Below, piece by piece: positions 1 through 9,289 of a stretch of DNA of 64,000 nt; within the stretch, counting starts at the first letter, position 1, and the number at the start of each line of letters is the position of its first letter. Position numbers and translations under genes: made by a program. Where the stretch lies: NCBI RefSeq assembly GCF_001513975.1, contig NZ_KQ947998.1, forward strand, positions 80,156-144,155, given 5' to 3'. Source of the stretch: Streptomyces curacoi. GTDB lineage: Bacteria; Actinomycetota; Actinomycetes; Streptomycetales; Streptomycetaceae. Below the pieces are notes generated by a model. It saw only the letters and a program-made list of their open reading frames with translations. It did not search any database and was not told the DNA's origin.

Positions 1-503
1 GAGTAGGAGTCCTTCATCAGGAACTCACGTCCGCGCAGGATGCCGGCCCGCGGGCGGGCCTCGTCGCGGTACTTGTGCTGAATCTGGTAGAGGATGACCG
101 GCATGTCCTTGTAGGAGGACGCCTGGTCCTTCACCAGCAGGGTGAAGATCTCCTCGTGGGTCGGGCCGAGCAGGTAGTCGCCGCCCTTGCGGTCCTTCAG
201 GCGGAACAGTTCCTGGCCGTACTCGTCCCAGCGGCCGGTGGCGTCGTACGGCTCACGCGGCAGCAGCGCGGGGAGCAGCACCTCCTGGGCGCCGATGGCG
301 TCCATCTCCTCGCGGACGATGCGCTCGACGTTGGCCAGGACCCGCTTGCCGAGGGGCAGCCAGGACCAGATGCCGGCCGCCGTGCGGCGGACGTAGCCGG
401 CGCGGACGAGCAACTTGTGGCTGAGGACCTCGGCGTCCGCCGGGTCGTCGCGCAACGTCTTCGCCATCAACTGGGACATGCGCTGGACCGGTGCGTTCGC
501 CAT
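1..503 (-). CDS. proS: Prolyl-tRNA synthetase, N-terminal part (cut by window edge)
   Basis: Cytoplasmic class II aminoacyl-tRNA synthetase that charges tRNA-Pro with proline. Only the first 167 residues are inside the window; the rest lies beyond base 1. The protein starts MANAPVQRMSQL from an ATG whose complement is at 501–503. Visible class II features are the GPTHEE stretch and the motif-2-like segment RGREFLMKDSY near the cut end. It is the most upstream gene of the minus-strand block that continues with two acetyltransferases, ispG, rseP and dxr, the usual streptomycete order. No T-box leader is seen upstream of the start. Confidence 0.96.
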   Translation of the reverse strand, partial: MANAPVQRMSQLMAKTLRDDPADAEVLSHKLLVRAGYVRRTAAGIWSWLPLGKRVLANVERIVREEMDAIGAQEVLLPALLPREPYDATGRWDEYGQELFRLKDRKGGDYLLGPTHEEIFTLLVKDQASSYKDMPVILYQIQHKYRDEARPRAGILRGREFLMKDSY

Positions 504-575
504 GGTTCTTCGACTCCTGCTGCGTAAGGGTTGTGGCAGGAGGTTAGCCGGGCGGTACGGGCCGGTGGAAATCGG

Positions 576-1106
576 TTAACGACGGCGGAGGGGAAGCGGG
601 GCTCCCATGACGGCGTACGGCTTCGGGGCGCTCGGGAAGAGGACCTGGCGGGCGAGGTCCTGGTAGCCGAGGGAGCGGTAGAGGCCGCGGGCCGGGCTCT
701 CGATGTCGATCGCCGAGAGGATCGAGCGGGGTTCGACGGCGCTGTCGGTGATCGTGGTGATCAGGGTGCGGCCGATGCCACGGCTCTGGTAGCGGGGGTG
801 GACGTGGAGTTCGGTGATGACGAAGGAGTCGTCGAGCCAGTCGTCGTGGCCCTGGGCTCGCAGGTACGGCTCGACGACGGTTGACCACCAGTGGGTGCGG
901 TCGTTGGGCATGCCGTAGACGAACCCCACGAGGCGCCCGGAGGCGGTGGCGCCGAGGGCGCGGGCGCCGGGGTACGTCATGTGCCGCAGGACGATCTGGC
1001 GGCGTACGGCTACTTCGTCGGGGCCTAGGCCGAAGGCTACGGCCTGGACGGCGAGGGCCTCGTCGACATGGGCTGATAGGTCGAGGGGGCCGATGACGAG
1101 GTCCAT
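576..1106 (-). CDS. GNAT-family N-acetyltransferase
   Basis: 176-residue single-domain GNAT protein, expected to transfer an acetyl group from acetyl-CoA to an unknown amine. The acetyl-CoA pyrophosphate-binding motif A is visible as QSRGIG at residues 107–112, preceded by the beta-strand ELHVHP, and the C-terminal motif B region reads ARGLYRSLGY. The ATG complement is at 1104–1106; no strong ribosome site precedes it. It lies between proS and a second, larger GNAT gene on the same strand and may be cotranscribed with either. The substrate cannot be read from the sequence. Confidence 0.85.
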   Translation of the reverse strand: MDLVIGPLDLSAHVDEALAVQAVAFGLGPDEVAVRRQIVLRHMTYPGARALGATASGRLVGFVYGMPNDRTHWWSTVVEPYLRAQGHDDWLDDSFVITELHVHPRYQSRGIGRTLITTITDSAVEPRSILSAIDIESPARGLYRSLGYQDLARQVLFPSAPKPYAVMGAPLPLRRR

Positions 1107-1220
1107 GCGGGGACTCTACAGGGGGGTTTGGGGTGTCTGCCGGGCGCGGGTTGGTGTGGCTGGTCGCGCAGTTCGCCGCGCTCCTGAGGGCGTTGCCCGC
1201 GCGCCTCTCGAAAGGGACCG

Positions 1221-2069
1221 TCAGAACAGGACGCTCATGAAGGCGCCGACCTCTCGGAAGCCGACCCTCCGGTACGTCCGCCTCGCCGCCGTATTGAAGT
1301 CGTTGACGTACAGGCTCACCACCGGGGCCACGTCCGTGAGCGCGTAGCGCAGTACCGCTGCCATTCCGGGGGCGGCCAGGCCCTGGCCCCGGTACTCGGG
1401 GGCCACCCACACGCCCTGGATCTGGCAGGCCCGGTCCGTCGCGGCGCCGATCTCGGCCTTGAAGACGACCTTGCCGTGGTGGTCGAGGCGGGCGAAGGAG
1501 CGGCCGGAGCCGACGAGTTCGGCGACTCTCGCCTGGTAGAGGAGCCCGCCGTCGCCCGCCAGCGGCGATACGCCGACCTCCTCGGTGAACATCGCCACGC
1601 ACGCCGGCATGATCGTCTCCATCTCGTCCTTGCGGATGCGGCGGACGTACGGATCCGGGGCGATGTCGGCCGGCATGCGGTCGGTGACCATGAGGGGCTG
1701 GTGGGCGCGGACCTCGCGGGCCGGGCCCCAGCTCGGTTCCAGCAGGCGCCACAGCTGGGCGGTCGAGTCGGCGGGGCCGACGACGGAGGAGCAGCGGCGG
1801 CCCGCGCGCCGGGCGCGGTCGGCGAAGGCGCGTACCGCTCGCGGGGTCGCGCAGATCGGGACGAGGTTGGCGCCCGCGTAACACAGGGACGTCAGCATGC
1901 CGCCCTCGTACCAGCCCCACATCTCGCCGCCGAGGCGCCACGGGTCGAGGCCGGCGACCTGGACGCGGGACGTCACGAAGGCGTTCGCGACCGGCTCGCG
2001 GTCGAGGACGGCGAGCGCGGCGTCCAGGTCACTCGGTTCGAGCACCCGTGAGGTGGTCTGGGTCAACAC
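1221..2069 (-). CDS. GNAT-family acetyltransferase with DUF4081-like N-terminal domain
   Basis: 282-residue protein in two halves: an N-terminal DUF4081-type domain (about residues 1–120, including the LEPSDLDAALAVL start) and a C-terminal GNAT fold with motif A RGQGLA at 227–232 followed by SLYVNDFNTAARRTY. This two-part protein is conserved beside ispG in actinomycetes; substrate unknown. The start is taken as GTG (complement 2067–2069), because a GGAGGG ribosome site lies about ten bases upstream and the family begins here. Longer in-frame extensions run into a repeat-rich spacer and are rejected. Confidence 0.85.
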   Translation of the reverse strand: MLTQTTSRVLEPSDLDAALAVLDREPVANAFVTSRVQVAGLDPWRLGGEMWGWYEGGMLTSLCYAGANLVPICATPRAVRAFADRARRAGRRCSSVVGPADSTAQLWRLLEPSWGPAREVRAHQPLMVTDRMPADIAPDPYVRRIRKDEMETIMPACVAMFTEEVGVSPLAGDGGLLYQARVAELVGSGRSFARLDHHGKVVFKAEIGAATDRACQIQGVWVAPEYRGQGLAAPGMAAVLRYALTDVAPVVSLYVNDFNTAARRTYRRVGFREVGAFMSVLF

Positions 2070-2221
2070 GTGCGGAGGGCCCTCCGGGGAGCTGCTGGTC
2101 TCCGCACTGTACCTGCGGATGCTGAGCCATGCCGCCCTGCCTCGGTGCCGCCTGCTTTGAGGTGACCGTTGGATGCCGGGCGCCCACGAGCTCGGCAGGG
2201 CCTGTGGTCCGGCCAGTGCGG

Positions 2222-2284
2222 GTCGTGGGTGGCTGGTCGCGCCCACGCGGCGGAGCCGCATATCGATACGGCCCCGCGCCCCTT
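2222..2284. repeat. REP-like intergenic repeat, copy 1
   Basis: Roughly 60-bp GC-rich element containing the small hairpin GCGGCGGAGCCGC and the flanks GGTCGCGCCCACG and ATCGATACGGCCCCGCGCC. A closely matching copy in the opposite orientation is at 30502–30560. Such short palindromic elements recur between streptomycete genes. This one fills most of the 237-base spacer between ispG and the upstream acetyltransferase; nothing else is recognised in that spacer. Confidence 0.6.
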
Positions 2285-2306
2285 TGGGGCGCGACCGCAC
2301 CCGGCG

Positions 2307-3464
2307 TCAGCCGGCCACCGACACCGACGGCTCGCCCGATGCCACGCCTTCCGCCTCCATCTGTTCGGCCAGCTTCATGGCCTCCTCGATGAGGGTCTCG
2401 ACGATCTTGGACTCGGGGACGGTCTTGATGACCTCTCCCTTGACGAAGATCTGGCCCTTGCCGTTGCCGGAGGCGACGCCGAGGTCGGCTTCGCGGGCCT
2501 CGCCGGGGCCGTTGACCACGCAGCCCATGACGGCGACTCGGAGGGGAACCTCCATGCCGGTCAGGCCGGCGGTGACCTCTTCGGCCAGCTTGTAGACGTC
2601 GACCTGGGCGCGGCCGCAGGACGGGCAGGAGACGATCTCCAGGCCGCGCTGCTTGAGGTTCAGGGACTCCAGGATCTGGTTGCCGACCTTGACCTCCTCG
2701 ACCGGCGGGGCCGAGAGGGAGACGCGGATCGTGTCGCCGATGCCCTGGGAGAGCAGGGCGCCGAAGGCGACGGCCGACTTGATCGTGCCCTGGAAGGCGG
2801 GACCGGCCTCGGTCACGCCGAGGTGGAGGGGGTAGTCGCACTGGGCGGCGAGCTGGCGGTAGGCCTCGATCATCACGACCGGGTCGTTGTGCTTGACCGA
2901 GATCTTGATGTCGCGGAAGTCGTGCTCCTCGAAGAGGGAGGCTTCCCACAGGGCGCTCTCGACCAGGGCCTCGGGGGTGGCCTTGCCGTACTTCTGCAGC
3001 AGGCGCCTGTCGAGGGAGCCGGCGTTGACGCCGATGCGGATCGGGGTGCCGTGGTCCTTGGCGGCCCGCGCGATCTCCTTGACCTTGTCGTCGAACTGCT
3101 TGATGTTGCCGGGGTTGACGCGGACCGCGGCGCAGCCGGCCTCGATGGCGGCGAAGACGTACTTGGGCTGGAAGTGGATGTCCGCGATCACCGGGATCTG
3201 CGACTTGCGGGCGATGGTCGCGAGGGCGTCGGCGTCGTCCTGGGTCGGGCAGGCCACGCGCACGATCTGGCAGCCCGAGGCGGTGAGCTCGGCGATCTGC
3301 TGCAGGGTGGCGCCGATGTCGGACGTACGGGTCGTCGTCATCGACTGGACCGAGATCGGCGCGTCCCCGCCGACCGCCACGGTGCCGACCTGGATCTGCC
3401 GGCTCTTCCGGCGCTCGGCGAGCTTGGTCGGAACGGACGGCATGCCGAGAGAAATCGCAGTCAT
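2307..3464 (-). CDS. ispG: 4-hydroxy-3-methylbut-2-enyl diphosphate synthase (IspG/GcpE)
   Basis: 385-residue cytoplasmic [4Fe-4S] enzyme of the MEP pathway. It converts methylerythritol cyclodiphosphate to HMBPP using reduced ferredoxin or flavodoxin. The cluster ligands are visible: C280 and C283 in SCPSCGRAQ, C315 in GCVVNGPGE and E322. The TIM-barrel domain precedes them (SVQSMTTTRTSD near residue 40, VNPGN at 117–121). The start is the ATG with complement 3462–3464 (MTAISLGMPSVP); a second ATG seven codons later is possible. It is separated from rseP by a 203-base spacer, whereas rseP and dxr overlap, so it may have its own promoter. Confidence 0.96.
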   Translation of the reverse strand: MTAISLGMPSVPTKLAERRKSRQIQVGTVAVGGDAPISVQSMTTTRTSDIGATLQQIAELTASGCQIVRVACPTQDDADALATIARKSQIPVIADIHFQPKYVFAAIEAGCAAVRVNPGNIKQFDDKVKEIARAAKDHGTPIRIGVNAGSLDRRLLQKYGKATPEALVESALWEASLFEEHDFRDIKISVKHNDPVVMIEAYRQLAAQCDYPLHLGVTEAGPAFQGTIKSAVAFGALLSQGIGDTIRVSLSAPPVEEVKVGNQILESLNLKQRGLEIVSCPSCGRAQVDVYKLAEEVTAGLTGMEVPLRVAVMGCVVNGPGEAREADLGVASGNGKGQIFVKGEVIKTVPESKIVETLIEEAMKLAEQMEAEGVASGEPSVSVAG

Positions 3465-3620
3465 CTGCTGTGCAACCCCAAGTCGTGGATCAAGGTCCGG
3501 TCCCGTCAGCAGCGGGCTCCAGGCTTCGAGATTACGGCACGGGCGCGGGCCCCAGCACTCCCCCACCTCGAATGCACTCGGCGGGGGGACTCCCATCGGT
3601 CCGTAGACCCACTCAATGGA

Positions 3621-3653
3621 AGGCGGCCCGGGACAGAGGATCCCAGGCCGCCT
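3621..3653 (-). terminator. Hairpin downstream of rseP
   Basis: Inverted repeat AGGCGGCC (3621–3628) and GGCCGCCT (3646–3653), 8-bp stem and 17-base loop, lying 14 bases after the rseP stop in the rseP–ispG spacer. No T-tract. It could terminate or attenuate dxr–rseP transcription before ispG. Confidence 0.45.
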
Positions 3654-3667
3654 CGAAGGCCGTATGG

Positions 3668-4972
3668 CTAGGAGATTCTGACTGGGTTGACCACGTCTGC
3701 GACGAGCACGAGCAGCGTGAAGCAGATGAAGATCCCGGCGACCACGTAAGCCACCGGCATCAGCTTCGCCACGTCGAACGGACCGGGGTCCGGGCGGCGC
3801 AGCACCTTGGCCGTGTTGCGGCGCAGCGACTCCCACAGGGCGCCCGCGATATGGCCGCCGTCGAGCGGCAGCAGCGGGAGCATGTTGAACAGGAACAGGG
3901 AGAGGTTGAAGCCGGCCAGCAGGAACACGAAGGTGGCCAGCTGTTGCGAGGCCGGGATGTCGAGGGTCGCGATCTCACCGCTCACCCTCGCCGCGCCGAC
4001 GATGCCCATCGGGGAGTCCGGCTCGCGCGGGCCGTCGCCGAAGGCGGCGTCCCACAGCGCGGGGATCTTGGAGGGCAGGGCCACCAGGGAGTCGACGGCG
4101 TCGCCGACCCGGTCGGTCATCCAGGTCACCGAGTCGCCGAAGTCCTGTTTGACGACGCCGGTGGCCGAGCTGAAGCCGAGGAAGCCGGCCTGGACGTACT
4201 TGCCCTCGACGTACGCTCCGCTGGAGTCCTTCTTCACGACCCAGTTGGTGGCGATCTTCGCGTGCAGGGTGAGCTGCTCGCCCTTGCGGTCGACGACGAT
4301 CGGCACCTCCTTGCCGGCGCTGTCGCGGATGAGGTCGGAGAGGGTGTTCCAGTCCTCGGTCCGTACCCCGCCGAAGGAGACGATCTTGTCGCCGGCCTTC
4401 ATGCCCGCGGCAGCGGCCGGGGACTTGTCGTCGGACGCCTTGCACTCCTCGCGCTTCTCGGTCTGCGCGATGACGCACGGGGAGACGGAGCTGACGGTGG
4501 TGGTCTGCTGCTGTATGCCGAAGCCCATCAGCACGGTGAGGAACAGGCCGAAGGCGAGGACCAGGTTCATGAAGGGGCCCGCGAACATCACGATCACGCG
4601 CTTCCAGGGCTTGCGCGTGTAGAACAGGCGGGTCTCGTCACCCGGCCTGAGCTCCTCGAACGCGGCCGAGCGGGCGTCCTCGATCATGCCGCGCCAGGGC
4701 GAGGTGGAGCGGGCCTCCAGGCGTCCGTCGGGGCCGGGCGGGAACATGCCGATCATGCGGATGTAGCCACCGAACGGGATCGCCTTGATGCCGTACTCGG
4801 TCTCGCCCTTCTTCCGCGACCAGATGGTCGGCCCGAAGCCGACCATGTACTGCGGCACCCGGATGCCGAACAGCTTGGCCGTGGACAGGTGGCCCAGCTC
4901 GTGCCATGCGATCGAGAAGAGCAGCCCGACCGCGAACAGCACTATGCCGAGGATGAACATCAGGGTCGTCAT
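3668..4972 (-). CDS. rseP: Site-2 intramembrane metalloprotease (RseP family)
   Basis: 434-residue zinc metalloprotease of the inner membrane, which cleaves transmembrane substrates such as anti-sigma factors within the bilayer. The zinc motif HELGH is at residues 24–28 in the first membrane segment, the third zinc ligand lies in PLLPLDGG around 367–373, and a PDZ-like domain occupies about 150–240. Further membrane spans lie near 128–150, 345–365 and at the C-terminus. The ATG (complement 4970–4972) overlaps the dxr stop as ATGA, indicating translational coupling. The substrate in this organism is unknown; the membrane-type sigma factor at 58457–60151 is only a speculative candidate. Confidence 0.92.
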   Translation of the reverse strand: MTTLMFILGIVLFAVGLLFSIAWHELGHLSTAKLFGIRVPQYMVGFGPTIWSRKKGETEYGIKAIPFGGYIRMIGMFPPGPDGRLEARSTSPWRGMIEDARSAAFEELRPGDETRLFYTRKPWKRVIVMFAGPFMNLVLAFGLFLTVLMGFGIQQQTTTVSSVSPCVIAQTEKREECKASDDKSPAAAAGMKAGDKIVSFGGVRTEDWNTLSDLIRDSAGKEVPIVVDRKGEQLTLHAKIATNWVVKKDSSGAYVEGKYVQAGFLGFSSATGVVKQDFGDSVTWMTDRVGDAVDSLVALPSKIPALWDAAFGDGPREPDSPMGIVGAARVSGEIATLDIPASQQLATFVFLLAGFNLSLFLFNMLPLLPLDGGHIAGALWESLRRNTAKVLRRPDPGPFDVAKLMPVAYVVAGIFICFTLLVLVADVVNPVRIS

Positions 4973-6225
4973 GCACGGGCCTCCGCCGTGTGTGCCGCCA
5001 GTTCCCGGGCGCGCCCACGGGCCCAGGTCTCCGCTTCGAGGACGTCCGCGACGGTGAGCGAGGTTCCCGTGGGCGGGGTGCCGTGCTCCTCCACCACGCG
5101 CGTCACGGTCTCCATGATCCCGTTGAACGGCAGCGCGCCGGCCCGGAAGGCCTCCACGCACTCCTCATTGGCCGCATTGAACACCGCGGGTGCGGTGCCC
5201 GCGAGCTCGCCGACGTGCCGCGCCAGGTTGACCGACGGGAACGCGTCGTTGTCGAGCGGGAAGAACTCCCAGGTGGACGCCTTGCTCCAGTCGAAGCTGG
5301 GCGCGGCGTCCGGGACGCGCTCCGGCCAGCCGAGGCCGATGGCGATCGGGCCGCGCATGTCGGGGGGCGTCGCCTGGGCGATCGTGGATCCGTCGGTGAA
5401 CTCAACCATCGAGTGAACATACGACTGGGGATGCACGACCACCTCAATGCGGTCGAAGGAAATGTCGTAGAGCAGGTGCGCCTCGATGACCTCCAGGCCC
5501 TTGTTGACGAGGGTCGCGGAGTTGATCGTGATGACCGGGCCCATGGCCCAGGTGGGGTGGGCGAGGGCGTCCTCGACCGTCACCTGCGCCAGCTCGGCCT
5601 TCGTCCGGCCGCGGAAGGGTCCGCCGGACGCCGTGACGACGAGCTTGCGCACGTCCGCGCGCGTGCCGGAGGCCAGCGCCTGGAACAGGGCGGCGTGCTC
5701 GGAGTCGACCGGGATGATCTGGCCGGGCTTGGCGAGCGCCTTAACCAGCGGGCCGCCGACGATGAGGGACTCCTTGTTGGCGAGCGCGAGGGTGCGCCCG
5801 GCCTCCAGCGCGGCGAGGGTGGGGGCGAGGCCGATGGAGCCGGTGATGCCGTTCAGGACGGTGTGGCAGTCGGAGGCGGCGACCTGGGTGGCCGCGTCCG
5901 GGCCGGCGAGGATCTCGGGGAGCGGCTCCCCCGCGCCGTACTGGGCCCGCAGGGCCTCCCGCAGCGCCGGTATGACGTCCTTGCGGGCGACGGCGACGGT
6001 CCGCGCCTTCAGCCGGTACGCCTGCTCGGCGAGGAGGGCGACCCGGCCGCCGTTGGCGGAGAGGGCGGTGACCCGGAACCGGTCGGGATTGCGCAGCACC
6101 AGGTCGATGGCCTGGGTGCCGATCGAGCCGGTGGAGCCGAGGATCACCACGTCCTTGGGGCCGTCGCCCGCCACGGGGTCGTAGACGAGGTGGGGGTCGG
6201 CGAGGGGGGCTGGACTGTCGCTCAT
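4969..6225 (-). CDS. dxr: 1-deoxy-D-xylulose 5-phosphate reductoisomerase
   Basis: 418-residue NADPH-dependent enzyme that commits DXP to the MEP isoprenoid pathway. The N-terminal Rossmann motif is GSTGSIG at 30–36; the catalytic and metal-binding region contains LANKES (148–153) and PVDSEH (172–177). Length is normal for the family. The start (complement 6223–6225) is chosen from the typical MSDSPAPLADP beginning; a GGAGGG lies unusually close, directly against the ATG. It is cotranscribed with rseP through a 4-base overlap. Together with ispG it places two MEP genes in the block. Confidence 0.95.
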   Translation of the reverse strand: MSDSPAPLADPHLVYDPVAGDGPKDVVILGSTGSIGTQAIDLVLRNPDRFRVTALSANGGRVALLAEQAYRLKARTVAVARKDVIPALREALRAQYGAGEPLPEILAGPDAATQVAASDCHTVLNGITGSIGLAPTLAALEAGRTLALANKESLIVGGPLVKALAKPGQIIPVDSEHAALFQALASGTRADVRKLVVTASGGPFRGRTKAELAQVTVEDALAHPTWAMGPVITINSATLVNKGLEVIEAHLLYDISFDRIEVVVHPQSYVHSMVEFTDGSTIAQATPPDMRGPIAIGLGWPERVPDAAPSFDWSKASTWEFFPLDNDAFPSVNLARHVGELAGTAPAVFNAANEECVEAFRAGALPFNGIMETVTRVVEEHGTPPTGTSLTVADVLEAETWARGRARELAAHTAEARA

Positions 6226-6290
6226 CCCTCCATTGTGGCCGTAACGGCTGTCGGGAAGGACAGGGCGTCCCCGTCGGGCGGGTAACAGGA

Positions 6291-6326
6291 TGGTGAGGGG
6301 GCGCTGCGGGCAGTGACCCCTCACCA
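6291..6326 (-). terminator. Terminator hairpin after the acyl-CoA dehydrogenase gene
   Basis: Perfect 10-bp inverted repeat TGGTGAGGGG (6291–6300) and CCCCTCACCA (6317–6326) with a 16-base loop, immediately beyond the stop of the minus-strand gene ending at 6333. Confidence 0.65.
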
Positions 6327-6332
6327 GGTCGG

Positions 6333-8267
6333 TCACCTGATCGGGCGGTGCACGTTCTCCCGTGCGCTCGGGCCGGGCGTGGCGTCCGCGATCCACGGGG
6401 CGCCGTCGTCCGACGGGTCGACGATGCCCTGTTCCAGCCACTCGTACGTGCCGGACATCACGCCCTTGACGACCTTGCGGTCGAGGTCGTCGGTGTTGGA
6501 CCACAGGCGGCCGAAGAGTTCCTCGATCCGCAGGCGGGACTGGCGGCAGAAGGCGTCGGCGAGCTGGTAGGCCTCGCGGCCGTGCTCGCCCCGGCTGCGC
6601 AGGTGCTCGGCGCGGACGCAGGCCGCGCTCATGGCGAACAGTTCGGCGCCGATGTCGACGATGCGGCCCAGGAAACCCTGTTTGGTCTCCATGCGGCCCT
6701 GCCAGCGGGACATGCCGTAGAAGGTGGAGCGGGCGAGTTTGCGGGAGGTGCGCTCGACGTAGCGCAGGTGGGCGGAGAGGTCGACCTCGCGCTTGAACTC
6801 GCCGAAGGTGTACGGGAGTTGCCCCTGGCCCGCGACCAGCTTCGGCAGCCACTTGGCGTAGAAGACGCCGGCGTTCGCGCCCGCCTTCGCCTTGTCCTGG
6901 AGGGACTTCTCGGGGTCGATGAGGTCGCCGGCGACCGACAGGTGGGCGTCGACGGCCTCGCGGGCGATGAGGAGGTGCATGATCTCCGTGGAGCCCTCGA
7001 AGATGCGGTTGATGCGCAGGTCGCGCAGGACCTGCTCGGCGGGGACCGCGCGCTCGCCGCGGGCCCGCAGGGACTCGGCGGTCTCGAAGCCTCGGCCGCC
7101 GCGGATCTGGACGAGTTCGTCGGCGATGAGCCAGGCCATCTCGGAGGCGTACAGCTTGGCCAGCGCGCCCTCGATGCGGATGTCGTTGCGGTCCTCGTCG
7201 GCCATCTGGGAGGCCAGGTCGGTGACGGCCTCCAGGGCGAAGGTGGTGGCCGCGATGAAGGAGATCTTCGAGCCGACGGCCTCGTGGTGGGCGATCGGCT
7301 TGCCCCACTGCTCACGTGCCGCCGACCACTCGCGGGCGATCTTCAGGCACCACTTGCCGGCGGCGACGCAGGACGCGGGCAGGGACAGGCGCCCGGTGTT
7401 CAGCGTGGTGAGCGCGATCTTCAGACCGGCGCCCTCGGGGCCGATGCGGTTGGCGGCGGGGACGCGGACCTGATGGAAGCGGGTGACGCCGTTCTCGATG
7501 CCGCGCAGGCCCATGAAGGCGTTGCGGTTCTCGACCGTGATGCCGGGCGAGTTGGTCTCCACGACGAAGGCCGTGATGCCGCCCTTGTGGCCCTCGGACT
7601 TGGGCACGCGGGCCATGACGACGAGGAGGTCGGCGACCACGCCGTTGGTCGTCCACAGCTTGACCCCGTCGAGGATGTAGTCGTCCCCGTCCGGTACGGC
7701 GGAGGTGGCCAGGCGTGCCGGGTCGGAGCCCACGTCGGGCTCGGTCAGCAGGAAGGCGCTGATGTCGGTGCGGGCGCAGCGCGGCAGGAAGCGCTCCTTC
7801 TGCTCGGGGGTGCCGAACAGCTTGAGCGGCTGCGGTACGCCGATCGACTGATGGGCGGAGAGCAGCACGCCGATCGCCGGGGACGCCGAGCCGGCCAGGG
7901 CGAGGGCCTTGTTGTAGTACACCTGGCCGAGGCCGAGCCCGCCGTACTTGGTGTCGATCTTCATGCCGAAGGCGCCGAGCTCCTTGAGCCCGTTGATCAC
8001 GTCGTCGGGGATGCGCGACTCGCGCTCGATCAGGGCGCCGTCGACCTTCGTCTCGACGAAGTCGCGCAGCTTGGCGAGGAACTCCTCGCCGCGCTGGGCG
8101 GCCTCGTCGGTCGGCATCGGGTGGGGGTGGATGAGGTCGAGGCGGAAGCGGCCGAGGAACAGTTCCTTGGCGAAGCTGGGCTTGCGCCATTCCTGTTGCC
8201 GGGCGGCCTCCGCCACCTGGCGGGCCTCACGCTCACTGACAGTGGGTTTGGTGGGTGCTGCGGACAT
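6333..8267 (-). CDS. Acyl-CoA dehydrogenase, long form
   Basis: 644-residue flavoprotein catalysing alpha,beta-dehydrogenation of an acyl-CoA with electron transfer to ETF. The N-terminal helical domain (about 70–180), the middle beta domain (FLLTEPDVGSDPARL, KLWTTNG) and the C-terminal helical FAD domain (QIRGGRGFETAES, RIFEGSTEIMHLL) are in the expected order. An extra roughly 150-residue C-terminal helical extension makes it longer than the usual 380–400 residues, as in the long-form subgroup. ATG at 8265–8267 is preferred over the in-frame GTG nine bases upstream because GAGGTGAG is better spaced for it. Chain-length specificity cannot be told. Confidence 0.9.
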   Translation of the reverse strand: MSAAPTKPTVSEREARQVAEAARQQEWRKPSFAKELFLGRFRLDLIHPHPMPTDEAAQRGEEFLAKLRDFVETKVDGALIERESRIPDDVINGLKELGAFGMKIDTKYGGLGLGQVYYNKALALAGSASPAIGVLLSAHQSIGVPQPLKLFGTPEQKERFLPRCARTDISAFLLTEPDVGSDPARLATSAVPDGDDYILDGVKLWTTNGVVADLLVVMARVPKSEGHKGGITAFVVETNSPGITVENRNAFMGLRGIENGVTRFHQVRVPAANRIGPEGAGLKIALTTLNTGRLSLPASCVAAGKWCLKIAREWSAAREQWGKPIAHHEAVGSKISFIAATTFALEAVTDLASQMADEDRNDIRIEGALAKLYASEMAWLIADELVQIRGGRGFETAESLRARGERAVPAEQVLRDLRINRIFEGSTEIMHLLIAREAVDAHLSVAGDLIDPEKSLQDKAKAGANAGVFYAKWLPKLVAGQGQLPYTFGEFKREVDLSAHLRYVERTSRKLARSTFYGMSRWQGRMETKQGFLGRIVDIGAELFAMSAACVRAEHLRSRGEHGREAYQLADAFCRQSRLRIEELFGRLWSNTDDLDRKVVKGVMSGTYEWLEQGIVDPSDDGAPWIADATPGPSARENVHRPIR

Positions 8268-8377
8268 GAGGCTCACCTCGCCGCGAATCGGGATCTTGGG
8301 CCGTATGGTTACCGACGGGTGCTACCCGATCGTATGTACCCGATTCCGGGCCACCCCACCACCCTGCGTGCAGCCGT

Positions 8378-9187
8378 TCAGCCGATGTCGACGGAGTACG
8401 CCTTGGTGTCGAGGCGGCCGGTGCCCTTGAAGACCTCGGTGCCGGCCTCGATGCCGGAGACGTATTTGTCGTTGCCGAGCAGGTTGCGCCGGACGAGTGC
8501 CTGGGTGAAGTCGTCGAGGTCGAGGGTGGCCTTGGTGGTGTTGCTGCGGCGGACGAAGGAGTGGACCTTCCAGCCGATGTCGCCCTCGTAGATGTCCCAC
8601 ATCGCGCCGCCGAGGCTGACGCTGCCGTACTTGGTGCCGAGTGGGCCGGCGCCGCCCTGGCGGTTGAGCCAGATCATGATCTCGTCGCTGGGCCGGTCCT
8701 GCCAGTCCGCGGTGTTCTTGGTATGCAGCCACAGGTCGTAGGCGACGTTCATGGTGCCGGGGTCGGAGCTGACCGAGAACTCCCAGCTCGTCCTGACCGG
8801 CTTGCGGTCGCCGACGCGGATCGGCAGCCCGGTCTGCGCCTTGTCGACCTTGAAGCCCCAGTGCCAGCCGAGGACGGTGGAGGCGTACGTCTTCACGTCG
8901 TGGTCCTTGCCGGTGCCGCTGTTGGCCAGGCTGTAGTCCGTCCCCCAGGAGATCGTCGAGCCCGACCGGGAGTTGTCCCAGACGCACTGGGTGCCGGTGA
9001 ACTTGCCCTCGTTCCAGAGGTTGTTGTTCACGTAGTACTTGCCGAGCGTGATGGTGTCGAAGGCCGCGCACTTCTTGCTCGACTCGCCCGCCTGGGCGAC
9101 GGTGACACCGGCGGCGGCCGCGAGGGCGACCACCGAGGCGCTGAGGGTCTTCGCCTTCTTGGACAGGCGGGGGCGGCGGTGTTGCAT
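8378..9187 (-). CDS. Secreted GH12 endoglucanase/xyloglucanase
   Basis: 269-residue secreted endo-beta-1,4-glucanase-family protein. A basic N-terminus and hydrophobic stretch end at AQA (residues 31–33), a plausible Sec cleavage site. The GH12 beta-jelly-roll follows, with nucleophile E169 in DEIMIWLN and acid/base E251 in IEAGTEVFKG. There is no added binding module. The GGAAGGA ribosome site fits the ATG (complement 9185–9187). A perfect 18-bp palindrome lies 103 bases upstream of the start and directly abuts a TAGGTT minus-10-like hexamer (complement 9307–9312), so repression by the divergent LacI protein is likely. The locus suggests xyloglucan as substrate; cellulose or mixed-linkage glucan also fit the family. 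Confidence 0.9.
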   Translation of the reverse strand: MQHRRPRLSKKAKTLSASVVALAAAAGVTVAQAGESSKKCAAFDTITLGKYYVNNNLWNEGKFTGTQCVWDNSRSGSTISWGTDYSLANSGTGKDHDVKTYASTVLGWHWGFKVDKAQTGLPIRVGDRKPVRTSWEFSVSSDPGTMNVAYDLWLHTKNTADWQDRPSDEIMIWLNRQGGAGPLGTKYGSVSLGGAMWDIYEGDIGWKVHSFVRRSNTTKATLDLDDFTQALVRRNLLGNDKYVSGIEAGTEVFKGTGRLDTKAYSVDIG

Positions 9188-9289
9188 CGGGGGGTCCTTC
9201 CGGGGACGGTGCAGGTACGCCCTCTCAGTGGCCGCCGACCCGGCGGGAGGTTGCCCCCCACGGCGCCGACACCCTCGTACGAGAAAAGC